From Hydrogenophaga sp. (GTDB lineage: Bacteria > Pseudomonadota > Gammaproteobacteria > Burkholderiales > Burkholderiaceae_C), in assembly GCA_011390855.1 (NCBI GenBank), contig JAABRN010000514.1:1-7989 (forward strand): a stretch of 7,989 nucleotides of DNA. Direction: 5' to 3'. The notes under the pieces are model-generated. The model saw nothing but the letters and a program-made list of their open reading frames with translations. It was not told the DNA's origin and made no database searches. Shown here piece by piece: positions 1-6,654 of this stretch. Numbering within the stretch: the first letter of the stretch is position 1; every line of letters starts with the position of its first letter. Both the position numbers and the translations under genes were made by a program.

Positions 1-93
1 CAATGACCCCCGCATGAGTGCTTCCCATTTGCCACACTGTCTCTCTAGAATGGATGTCCGACCGATGGTCCACCAACCACTCACCACCCTGCC
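1..93 (+). other. Upstream edge: unresolved tail of a preceding gene and/or leader of gspL
   Basis: This short stretch precedes the first recognisable gene. By T2SS gene order the neighbour to the left would be gspK, but too little is present to identify it. Three ends are possible for an incoming + strand gene: TGA at 4-6 (frame 1), TGA at 15-17 (frame 3), or TGA at 98-100 (frame 2). Frame 2 is open from the window edge and would overlap the gspL start by 7 nt. The frame-2 residues (ending HQPLTTLPC) carry no motif I recognise. The gspL frame has a stop at 46-48, so gspL cannot begin before that. I see no convincing promoter or strong Shine-Dalgarno here. Confidence 0.4.
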
Positions 94-1395
94 GTGCTGA
101 TCGTCACCACCTCCGACTTTTCTGTCGCCCCCACGGCTGGCTCATCGGCCATGGTCGACTGGGCGCTGTCTGCCGACGGCGAGATGGTGCTGGACCACGG
201 TCAGTGCGCCACTTCGCTATTGCCCCGCGACCCCGATGTCGTTCTGGTGCTGCCACCTCGCGCAGTGTCCTGGCATCGGGTGGTGTTGCCCAAGGTGCCC
301 CAGGCCAAGCTGCGTGCCGTGCTCGACGGCCTGCTTGAAGAACGGGTACTGAGGGACATCAGCGAACTTCATTTCGCACTCGAACCGGGGGGACGCTCCG
401 GTCAGACGGTCTGGGTCGCTGCTTGCACCAAGGCATGGTTGCTGAGCTGGTTGCAGGCTCTGGAAAGTGTGGGTCGACCCGTGTCGCGCATCGTGCCGTC
501 GCTCTGGCCACTGACACCTCTCATACCCCCGACCGACGCCCACGATGCAGGCCTCAGCGCCGAGCCTACCTTGCACTGGGCGCATGACGAAGGTGAGCAA
601 GTCTGGCTGGCCACGTCTTGCCCGCTAGGTGTGCGCTGTACGCCTCTGAGAGAAAGCGCAAACAGCACGTTTGGCGAGTCGGCCTTCGGTGGCATGGCCC
701 CCGCCTCGGCAGGACCGCCTATCGACATCGCCGCTTCAGACCCCGGTACCACGCGCTGGCTGGCCGACCCTTCGGTGGCCGCCATGGCAGAACGCGCGCT
801 GAACCAGCGGTTTGACCTGGTGTCCCGTCCCTCCTGGTTGCTGCAATGCGCCTTTTCTGAGTGGAATCTGGCTCAGTTTGACCTGAGCCTTTCATCTGGC
901 GCCCGCCGCGGACAGCGCTGGCGCAGAGCCGCGCGGCGCTGGCGGAGTTCACCTGCGTTTCGGGCTGCACGCTGGGGCCTCGCGGCGCTGGTGGCGGTTC
1001 AGCTCGTGGGACTGAACGTGACCGCCTGGGCAGAACGCAGTGCCATCGATGACAAAAAGGTGGCAGTTCGGCAGACGCTTCAACAGACCTTCCCTCACGT
1101 CAGCCTGGTGCTGGACGCCCCGATCCAGATGCAGCGGGAGCTGTCCCAGCTGCTCAAGGTCAGCGGCACACTGTCCCCCGGCGATCTGGAAAACCAGCTG
1201 GGCGTCATCGCCCAGTCATCGGTTGAGCCCCGCCCGTTCCCTACCTCCATTGCCTACAACAACAACGAGGGACGCTTTGGGGCGTGGAGAGGTTCCGAGG
1301 AATCACTGAACGCACTTATTCAAGCGATGGAACGCGTCGGCTGGCAGGTGCGCATCGAAGGTGGCGACATGTTCATTCGCCCCCCAATGCCTTGA
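94..1395 (+). CDS. gspL: Type II secretion system protein GspL (inner-membrane platform)
   Basis: GspL is a bitopic inner-membrane protein. Its cytoplasmic domain binds the GspE ATPase and its periplasmic domain pairs with GspM. The 433-residue product has the family layout. A large actin-like cytoplasmic part occupies about residues 1-265 and closes with WNLAQFDL, a segment I associate with betaproteobacterial GspL. A very basic stretch (about 270-293, including RRGQRWRRAARRW) then precedes one membrane helix at about 294-313 (WGLAALVAVQLVGLNVTAWA). The periplasmic remainder ends in a ferredoxin-like segment (LNALIQAMERVGWQVRIEGG). The start is GTG at 94, the first acceptable start after the in-frame stop at 46-48. 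It lacks a clear Shine-Dalgarno, so an ATG at 151 (residue 20) is a possible alternative. gspM begins 5 nt after the stop, which suggests one transcript with coupled translation. Family assignment is firm; the exact start is less so. Confidence 0.92.
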   Translation: MLIVTTSDFSVAPTAGSSAMVDWALSADGEMVLDHGQCATSLLPRDPDVVLVLPPRAVSWHRVVLPKVPQAKLRAVLDGLLEERVLRDISELHFALEPGGRSGQTVWVAACTKAWLLSWLQALESVGRPVSRIVPSLWPLTPLIPPTDAHDAGLSAEPTLHWAHDEGEQVWLATSCPLGVRCTPLRESANSTFGESAFGGMAPASAGPPIDIAASDPGTTRWLADPSVAAMAERALNQRFDLVSRPSWLLQCAFSEWNLAQFDLSLSSGARRGQRWRRAARRWRSSPAFRAARWGLAALVAVQLVGLNVTAWAERSAIDDKKVAVRQTLQQTFPHVSLVLDAPIQMQRELSQLLKVSGTLSPGDLENQLGVIAQSSVEPRPFPTSIAYNNNEGRFGAWRGSEESLNALIQAMERVGWQVRIEGGDMFIRPPMP

Positions 1396-1400
1396 ACACC

Positions 1401-1940
1401 ATGGTCAAACCATCCACACCCCCCCTCGCCTTGTCAGCCCGCCTGACCAACAGCTTGCAGACCACCCTGGAGCGGCTGTCGCCTCGGGAGCGCAATGCGG
1501 TCGTGGCAACGGCCTGGATCGCAGGCCTGTTTCTGCTCTGGTGGCTGGCGCTGGCCCCAGCCATCCAGACGCTGCGGCAGGCACCTGCACAACATGCCCA
1601 GCTCGATGCCCAATTGGCCAGCCTCAGGGCCATGGCATCCACAGCCGAAGCTGTGCGCGCGCAGAACACATCGCAGCCGCTGGGAAGAACCGAAGCGCTG
1701 CGCGCGCTGGAAGAAAGCATGGGAACCCTGGGCGACACAGGCCAGCTCAGTGTGGTGGGTGATCGACCCACCGTGACGCTTCGCGGAACACCCCCTGAAG
1801 CTTTGGCCACATGGTTGGCCCGTGTGCGGCTGAATGCACGCCTCACACCCGTGGAGGCCCAGCTTTCAGGAGACACCACACCTGTCAGCTGGAGCGGAAG
1901 CGTGGTGCTGGCCGGACCTTCGCTGGGCGAGGGGAACTGA
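1401..1940 (+). CDS. gspM: Type II secretion system protein GspM (inner-membrane platform)
   Basis: GspM is a small bitopic inner-membrane protein that partners with GspL and stabilises the GspE-GspL platform. The ATG at 1401 gives 179 residues, close to the usual GspM size of roughly 150-180. The N-terminus is cytoplasmic and carries LERLSPRERNAV (about 23-34), the typical L-x-P-R-E-R signature just before the membrane. One membrane helix follows at about 33-52 (including WIAGLFLLWWLALAP). The rest is a periplasmic region with a helical Ala/Gln/Leu-rich start and a compact C-terminal domain, expected to be ferredoxin-like. The reading frame is open further upstream (ATG at 1284), but that extension lies inside gspL, is Arg/His/Ser-rich and is not GspM-like, so 1401 was chosen. 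The start is 5 nt after the gspL stop and has little Shine-Dalgarno of its own, so translation probably depends on gspL coupling. Confidence 0.92.
   Translation: MVKPSTPPLALSARLTNSLQTTLERLSPRERNAVVATAWIAGLFLLWWLALAPAIQTLRQAPAQHAQLDAQLASLRAMASTAEAVRAQNTSQPLGRTEALRALEESMGTLGDTGQLSVVGDRPTVTLRGTPPEALATWLARVRLNARLTPVEAQLSGDTTPVSWSGSVVLAGPSLGEGN
1929..1934 (+). promoter_or_regulatory. Shine-Dalgarno of gspN
   Basis: GAGGGG lies inside the last codons of gspM, 9 nt before the gspN ATG at 1944. It supports that start and suggests gspN is translated from the same message as gspM. Confidence 0.55.
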
Positions 1941-1943
1941 CAC

Positions 1944-2738
1944 ATGACGACAGCATGGCCGCACCGGATGGCTTGGGTCGGCCTTGTGTTTGGGCTTGCA
2001 CTCGCGCTGGTGTTGTTCGCACCCGCACGCTGGCTCGCGCAGGTGATCGAAAAGGCATCGAATGGACAGTTGCGCCTGATCAACACCAGCGGCACCGTGT
2101 GGCAAGGGCAAGCCGACCTCATGTTCTCTGGCGGCGCAGGAAGCCGCACACAAACCGTTTTGCCGCGCGGCTTGTCCTGGCAACTGGCACCCCGGCTGGA
2201 TGGGCCCATGCCCGCGCTCGGCATCCGGCTGAATGCTCCCTGCTGCACACCCGAACCCATTCACTTTCAGGTACGCCCTCGCTGGGGCGGCGCAGAGCTT
2301 CAGATTGCGGCTTCGAGCAGCCAGTGGCCGGCCGATCTGCTGAGTGGCCTGGGTACCCCCTGGAACACCCTGCGCATGGAAGGACAACTGTCCTTACAGA
2401 CCGCAGGCCTGACACTGCGTTGGGCGCAGGGCCGCGCCAACATGGCGGGCGCAGTGGCCATCGATGCGCTGGACATTGCTTCACGGCTGTCCACGCTTCG
2501 CCCCCTGGGCAGCTACCGTCTGGAACTTCAGGCGCTTGAGGATGGTCACTCCGCATCGCTGGACCTGCAAACGCTCCGTGGCGACCTGCAGCTTCAAGGG
2601 TCGGGGCAGTGGGTTGGGGGACGGCTTCGATTCAATGGTGAGGCCCGGGCAGCACCAGGGCGCGAAGTGACCCTGACCAACCTGCTCAACATCATCGGCC
2701 GGCGTGACGGCCCCCGTTCGCTGGTCAACATCGGTTGA
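1944..2738 (+). CDS. gspN: Type II secretion system protein GspN (accessory inner-membrane protein)
   Basis: GspN is found in only a subset of T2SSs. It has a single N-terminal membrane anchor and a periplasmic body, and its exact role is not settled. This product has 264 residues, a normal family length. A short cytoplasmic start is followed by a membrane helix at about residues 10-27 (WVGLVFGLALALVLFAP). The periplasmic part begins with the family-like pattern NGQLRLINTSGTVWQGQADL (about 40-59). The C-terminus, NLLNIIGRRDGPRSLVNIG, is the characteristic GspN ending (a leucine-rich NLL, then a short GRR/G-rich tail). Two adjacent cysteines at about 100-101 could form a periplasmic disulfide or be incidental. 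The start ATG is 3 nt after the gspM stop and has a good Shine-Dalgarno. Position between gspM and gspD, rather than at the end of a C-to-N operon, is the rearranged order seen here. Confidence 0.9.
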   Translation: MTTAWPHRMAWVGLVFGLALALVLFAPARWLAQVIEKASNGQLRLINTSGTVWQGQADLMFSGGAGSRTQTVLPRGLSWQLAPRLDGPMPALGIRLNAPCCTPEPIHFQVRPRWGGAELQIAASSSQWPADLLSGLGTPWNTLRMEGQLSLQTAGLTLRWAQGRANMAGAVAIDALDIASRLSTLRPLGSYRLELQALEDGHSASLDLQTLRGDLQLQGSGQWVGGRLRFNGEARAAPGREVTLTNLLNIIGRRDGPRSLVNIG

Positions 2739-2784
2739 GGATGCTCTGTAGAACCCACGCCATGCCACCAGTCAAAAAACAGAC

Positions 2785-2804
2785 ATCGCGGCACACTTCG
2801 CGAT
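2785..2804 (+). promoter_or_regulatory. Inverted repeat next to the gspD ribosome-binding site
   Basis: ATCGCG (2785-2790) and CGCGAT (2799-2804) form a perfect 6-bp inverted repeat around an 8-nt loop, inside the 77-nt gap between gspN and gspD. The right arm ends immediately before the AGGA at 2805-2808. As RNA it could be a small hairpin affecting access to the gspD Shine-Dalgarno. As DNA it could be an operator-like site. There is no T run, so it is not a classical terminator. I see no convincing -35/-10 pair in this gap. A 6-bp palindrome can arise by chance in GC-rich DNA. Confidence 0.35.
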
Positions 2805-2808
2805 AGGA
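2805..2808 (+). promoter_or_regulatory. Shine-Dalgarno of gspD
   Basis: AGGA sits 7 nt before the ATG at 2816, a normal spacing. It supports that start for the secretin, which otherwise has an unusually long region ahead of its signal-peptide core. Confidence 0.6.
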
Positions 2809-2815
2809 TTCGGAT

Positions 2816-5041
2816 ATGAAAACTTTCTTCTTCCGTGCTGACGCGGTCAGGCGCGACCCGAATGGTCCGCGAAAGCACGGTGCAACACCAGTGTTACTGG
2901 CTCTGAGCGCCTTCATCCTGGCAGGGCTGGGTTCCACAACTGGACCGTCGGTCATGGCGCAGACGCGCGCCAGCGAGCCGGTGGTACTCAATTTTGTTGG
3001 TGCCGAGATTGAGGCGGTGGCCCGCACGATGGCGACCATCACGGGCCGCAACGTGGTGGTTGACCCCCGGGTCAGAGGCACCATCAACCTGGCCACAGAG
3101 CGGCCAGTTTCGCCCGACGCGGCACTCAACCAGTTTGGCGCCGTGCTTCGCCTGCAGGGCTTTTCGCTGGTAGACACCGGTGGTCTCTACAAGATCGTGC
3201 CCGAAGCCGATGCCAAGTTGCAGGGCAACATCGTGAGCGCGGGCTCCGTGGCCAGACTGACCGCATCCAACCAAGTCGTGACCCAGATATTCCGGCTCAA
3301 TCACGAATCTGCCAACAATCTGGTACCTGTGTTGCGACCGCTGATCGCACCCAACAACACGATCAACGTCAATCCAGGCAACAACTCGCTCGTGATCACC
3401 GATTACGCCGACAACCTGCAACGCATCGGCCGCATCATCTCGGCTCTTGACGTGGCCGGATCAACCGATGTGGAGATCATTCCGCTGCAGCACGCCGTGG
3501 CTGAAGATCTGGTGGGCCTGGTCACCAAGCTGATCGATTCCGGAGGCGCCGTGGCGGGTGGTGCAGCGCCGGCAGACACGTCAGCCAGGACGAGCCTCGT
3601 GGCGGAGCCACGAAGCAACAGCCTGATCCTTCGCGCAGCCAACCCGGCCAGGCTGGCGCTGGTGCGGTCACTGGTGGCAAGGCTGGACCGACCGACATCC
3701 GATGCCGCGAGCGGCAACATCCATGTGGTGTACCTCAAAAATGCCGACGCGGTATCGCTGGCAACCACCCTGCGGGCTGCATTGGCTGCAGAAGCCAGTT
3801 CGGGCGCCGGCGCCAGTTCAGGTGGCGGTTCGTCCGGCATCGTGGCCACATCCACTGCGGCCAGGGCTGGCACGGCCGCCGATCCGTCTTCAGCCCCGGT
3901 GTCGGCCAGCGCCGGCCCTTCCACCGGCGGCCAGATTCAGGCAGACCCTGCCACCAACTCCCTCATCATCACCGCACCCGAGCCCGTCTTCAGGCAACTG
4001 CGCGCGGTGATCGACAAGCTCGATTCAAGGCGCGCACAGGTCTATGTGGAAAGCCTGATTGCCGAGGTCAATGCCGACAAGGCGGCCGAGTTCGGTATTC
4101 AATGGCAAGGCCCGCTGGGCGCCTTTGGTGAACGCATGGTGGGTGTACTAGGCACCAACTTCGGTGCTGGCGGCAACAACATCTTCACCAACACGCTGCC
4201 GGTGGCCACGGGCAATTTTGCCGATGTGACGCCTCCGGGACCAGGCCTGAACCTGGGTGTGGCCGAACGCCGCAATGGCGTCTACGTGCTGGGCTTTCTG
4301 GCCCGCATGCTGCAACAGACCGGTGAAGGCAACATCCTGTCGACCCCCAACCTGCTCACGCTGGACAACGAAGAAGCCAAGATCGTCATCGGCCAGAACG
4401 TGCCTTTCGTGACGGGCCAGTTCACCAACACAGGCAGCAATGAAGGAGCGGTCAACCCGTTCCAGACCATCGAGCGCCAGGACGTGGGCCTGACCTTGCG
4501 GGTCAAGCCCCAGATCAGCGAAAACGGCACCATCAAGATGACCATCTACCAGGAGGTCAGCAGTGTGCAAGCATCATCGGTCAATTCGGCCACCGGCCTG
4601 ATCACCAACAAGCGCACCATCGAATCCACCGTGCTGGTGGATGACGGCGCCATCGTGGTGCTGGGTGGCCTTTTGCAGGACGAGTACGCCGGCAACCAGG
4701 ACAAGGTGCCGGGTCTGGGTGACATTCCCCTGTTTGGCAACCTGTTCAAGAGTGAATCGCGCTCCCGCAAGAAGACCAACCTGATGGTGTTTCTCCGCCC
4801 GGTGGTGATGCGCGACAGCCGTGAGACCAGCACGCTGGCTCTGGACCGTTACGAGCTCATGCGCGCGGTACAAAAAGATGCACAACCCCGATCCAGCAGT
4901 GTGCTCCAGATCAACGATTCACCCGTGCTGGCGCCCCAGTTGGCTCCTGGCGCGCTGCTGCCTCCTCTTGGCACATCCGAGCCCGCCCCAACTGCCGCAC
5001 CCACCGGTGTGGTGCCCGCAGAAGCAGGCCCTCAGCAGTAG
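2816..5041 (+). CDS. gspD: Type II secretion system secretin GspD (outer-membrane pore)
   Basis: GspD assembles as a multimeric ring in the outer membrane, and folded substrates exit through it. The 741-residue product has a signal peptide with core VLLALSAFILAGLG (26-39) and likely cleavage after VMA (A48). Domains follow in family order: N0 at about 55-127 (VVLNFVGAEIEAVARTMATI), N1 at about 156-212, N2 at about 219-290, N3 at about 301-402, and the secretin barrel at about 405-667. N3 is split by a Gly/Ser/Ala/Thr-rich insertion at about 326-371. The barrel contains the hallmark segments NILSTPNLLTLDNEEA, VGLTLRVKPQIS and KVPGLGDIPLFGNLF, and ends FLRPVVMRD. A Pro/Ala-rich, probably disordered tail (about 668-741) follows; whether it binds a pilotin cannot be judged. 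The gene is preceded by a 77-nt gap with a good Shine-Dalgarno, and gspE begins 9 nt after the stop. gspC, often just upstream of gspD, is absent from that position. Confidence 0.97.
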   Translation: MKTFFFRADAVRRDPNGPRKHGATPVLLALSAFILAGLGSTTGPSVMAQTRASEPVVLNFVGAEIEAVARTMATITGRNVVVDPRVRGTINLATERPVSPDAALNQFGAVLRLQGFSLVDTGGLYKIVPEADAKLQGNIVSAGSVARLTASNQVVTQIFRLNHESANNLVPVLRPLIAPNNTINVNPGNNSLVITDYADNLQRIGRIISALDVAGSTDVEIIPLQHAVAEDLVGLVTKLIDSGGAVAGGAAPADTSARTSLVAEPRSNSLILRAANPARLALVRSLVARLDRPTSDAASGNIHVVYLKNADAVSLATTLRAALAAEASSGAGASSGGGSSGIVATSTAARAGTAADPSSAPVSASAGPSTGGQIQADPATNSLIITAPEPVFRQLRAVIDKLDSRRAQVYVESLIAEVNADKAAEFGIQWQGPLGAFGERMVGVLGTNFGAGGNNIFTNTLPVATGNFADVTPPGPGLNLGVAERRNGVYVLGFLARMLQQTGEGNILSTPNLLTLDNEEAKIVIGQNVPFVTGQFTNTGSNEGAVNPFQTIERQDVGLTLRVKPQISENGTIKMTIYQEVSSVQASSVNSATGLITNKRTIESTVLVDDGAIVVLGGLLQDEYAGNQDKVPGLGDIPLFGNLFKSESRSRKKTNLMVFLRPVVMRDSRETSTLALDRYELMRAVQKDAQPRSSSVLQINDSPVLAPQLAPGALLPPLGTSEPAPTAAPTGVVPAEAGPQQ
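3794..3829 (+). repeat. Tandem 18-nt duplication inside the gspD N3 insertion
   Basis: Two adjacent in-frame 18-nt units (3794-3811 and 3812-3829) begin with the same GCCAGTTC and match at 14 of 18 positions. They encode ASSGAG then ASSGGG at residues 327-338, within the flexible low-complexity loop that splits the N3 domain. Three of the four differences are at third codon positions. This looks like an old slippage duplication that kept the frame and lengthened a loop. Confidence 0.6.
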
Positions 5042-5050
5042 GTCGTTGTC

Positions 5051-6496
5051 GTGACGAAATACCCGCTCCCCTATTCCTTTGCCAGGGAACACCACTGGCT
5101 GCTTGAAGACAATGGCGAGGGGGTCACGCTGCTCGGCAGCAACTCACCCGCAGCAGACGCCCACACACAGACGAGACGCCTGTCCGCCTTGTCCGAGATT
5201 CTGAGGCGCCACAGCGTGAGCGACATGCAGTGGGAGAGCAGCGAGCTGCTGTCCCAGCGCATCAGTGCCGCTTACGCACAAGGAGAATCCAGTGCCGCGG
5301 CTGTGGTGAGCGAAGTGCAGGGCGACGCGGATCTCAGCCGGATGATGCAGGACTTGCCGGCGATCGAAGACTTGCTGGAAACCGCAGACGACGCGCCCAT
5401 CATCCGCATGCTCAACGCCCTGCTCACGCAGGCCGCACGCGACGGCGCCAGCGACATCCACATCGAGCCGTATGAGCGCCATTCCAGCGTGCGCTTCCGG
5501 GTAGACGGCACCTTGCGGGAAGTGGTGCAACCCAACCGGGCGCTGCACGCCGCGCTGATCTCCCGGCTGAAGATCATGGCGGAACTCGACATTTCAGAGA
5601 AGCGCCTGCCACAGGACGGCCGCATCTCGCTGCGCATCGGTACGCGAGCTGTCGACGTGCGGGTGTCCACGCTGCCCAGTGCCCACGGCGAACGCGCAGT
5701 GCTGCGCCTGCTGGACAAGAGCGAGAGCAAGCTCAACCTGGAAGCAGTGGGCATGCAAGGCGAGGTGCTGGGTCAATTCGAACGCCTGATCCAGCAACCG
5801 CACGGCATCATCCTGGTCACCGGACCGACCGGCTCTGGCAAAACCACGACGCTGTACGCCTCGCTGCAGCGGCTGGATGCCAGCACGCAGAACATCATGA
5901 CGGTGGAAGATCCCATCGAATATGAACTGCCCGGCATTGGCCAGACCCAGGTCAACGCGCGGATCGAACTCACCTTTGCCAAAGCTTTGCGGGCCATCCT
6001 GCGGCAAGATCCCGATGTGATCATGATCGGTGAGATCCGCGATTTCGAAACCGCGCAGATCGCCATCCAGGCGTCCCTGACCGGTCACCTTGTGCTGGCC
6101 ACGCTGCACACCAATGACGCCCCCAGCGCGGTGACCCGCTTGACGGACATGGGCGTGGAGCCCTTTCTTCTGTCTTCGAGCCTGCTGGGTGTGCTGGCCC
6201 AGCGTCTGGTTCGGCGCCTGTGTGTGCACTGCCGCCGACAGGACGAGCGGGGACGCTGGCAACCGGTGGGCTGTGATCGCTGCAGCCAGACCGGCTACAA
6301 AGGCCGAACGGGCATCTATGAACTGATGGTGGCTGACGACAAGATCCGTTCGTTGATCCACAACCGCGCCGCCGAGAGCCAGGTGTTTGTGGCGGCCGAG
6401 GCAGCGGGGCTTCGTTCAATGCGCGAAGATGGACAGCGCCTCATTGATGAAGGCGTCACGTCGGTGGCCGAGGTGATGAGTGTCACTCGAGACTAG
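5051..6496 (+). CDS. gspE: Type II secretion system ATPase GspE
   Basis: GspE is the hexameric cytoplasmic ATPase that powers pseudopilus assembly, held at the inner membrane by GspL and GspF. The 481-residue product begins with an N1E-like region (LPYSFAREHHWLL) and an N2E region carrying GASDIHIEPYERHSSVRFRVDG (about 133-154). The catalytic core follows: Walker A GPTGSGKTT (258-266), the aspartate box MTVEDPIEY (from 283), Walker B with GEIRD (327-331) and the histidine box GHLVLATLHTND (345-356). A tetracysteine zinc module has C391-x2-C394 and C408-x2-C411, with only 13 residues between the pairs. That is clearly shorter than the roughly 29 in Vibrio EpsE. GYKGRTGIYEL follows as expected. 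The start is GTG at 5051, with an AGG at 5040-5042 overlapping the gspD stop. All catalytic motifs are intact. GspE rather than PilB is favoured by the secretin and platform neighbours and the zinc module position. Confidence 0.97.
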   Translation: MTKYPLPYSFAREHHWLLEDNGEGVTLLGSNSPAADAHTQTRRLSALSEILRRHSVSDMQWESSELLSQRISAAYAQGESSAAAVVSEVQGDADLSRMMQDLPAIEDLLETADDAPIIRMLNALLTQAARDGASDIHIEPYERHSSVRFRVDGTLREVVQPNRALHAALISRLKIMAELDISEKRLPQDGRISLRIGTRAVDVRVSTLPSAHGERAVLRLLDKSESKLNLEAVGMQGEVLGQFERLIQQPHGIILVTGPTGSGKTTTLYASLQRLDASTQNIMTVEDPIEYELPGIGQTQVNARIELTFAKALRAILRQDPDVIMIGEIRDFETAQIAIQASLTGHLVLATLHTNDAPSAVTRLTDMGVEPFLLSSSLLGVLAQRLVRRLCVHCRRQDERGRWQPVGCDRCSQTGYKGRTGIYELMVADDKIRSLIHNRAAESQVFVAAEAAGLRSMREDGQRLIDEGVTSVAEVMSVTRD

Positions 6497-6503
6497 ATGG
6501 GAG

Positions 6504-6584
6504 CACCCCCGCCGCGCTTCGCGCGACCCCCGCAAGGGGGCGATACCAGTGGCCCGGCAAAGCCGGTTCCACGGTATCTCTGGA
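6504..6584 (+). repeat. Structured intergenic repeat, copy 1 (between gspE and gspF)
   Basis: This element starts 7 nt after the gspE stop and is repeated behind gspF (7902-7989). It holds three consecutive hairpins. Stem 1 is CGCGC/GCGCG (6513-6517, 6521-6525) with loop TTC. Stem 2 is CCCCC/GGGGG (6527-6531, 6536-6540) with a GCAA tetraloop. Stem 3 is long: GATACC (6542-6547), bulged A, GTGG, C, CCGGC, loop AAA, GCCGG, TT, CCAC, GGTATC (6573-6578). The last 49 nt match copy 2 at 45 positions. There is no T tract, so it is not a standard intrinsic terminator, though it could stall polymerase, protect a 3' end or attenuate. It resembles REP/BIME-type mobile palindromic repeats. No protein is likely encoded here. 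Confidence 0.8.
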
Positions 6585-6654
6585 CTGAGACACTCGCCCG
6601 AGAAATATTGGCGCACGCCTGCTGCGCGGGTCCCTGTGAAACTTCTTTCTGAAC
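6585..6654 (+). other. Leader between repeat copy 1 and gspF
   Basis: Seventy bases separate the repeat from the gspF start. I see no gene, no good sigma70-type promoter and no strong Shine-Dalgarno; the bases just before the ATG (CTTCTTTCTGAAC) are pyrimidine-rich. Part of this stretch may belong to the repeat unit, since copy 2 is cut by the window end exactly where this segment would begin. Confidence 0.4.

Noticed and set aside
29..51. Promoter-like TTGCCA and TAGAAT ahead of gspL
   Set aside because: The spacing is only 11 nt instead of about 17, and no better -35 lies at the correct distance from TAGAAT.
1284..1400. N-terminal extension of gspM from ATG 1284
   Set aside because: The extension overlaps gspL by 112 nt and reads as an out-of-frame Arg/Ser/His-rich translation; the GspM-like sequence begins at ATG 1401.
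1373..2260. 295-residue open frame on the minus strand across gspM and gspN
   Set aside because: It lies opposite two well-supported genes. The translation is Ser/Arg/Cys-rich without motifs, as expected for an antisense shadow in high-GC DNA.
5594..6361. 255-residue minus-strand open frame opposite gspE
   Set aside because: It is antisense to the conserved ATPase core, with His/Gln/Arg-rich composition and no recognisable domain.
6504..6584. Reading the repeats as CRISPR repeats or as classical rho-independent terminators
   Set aside because: The two copies are 1.4 kb apart with a gene between them and no spacer array, and no T tract follows the hairpins.
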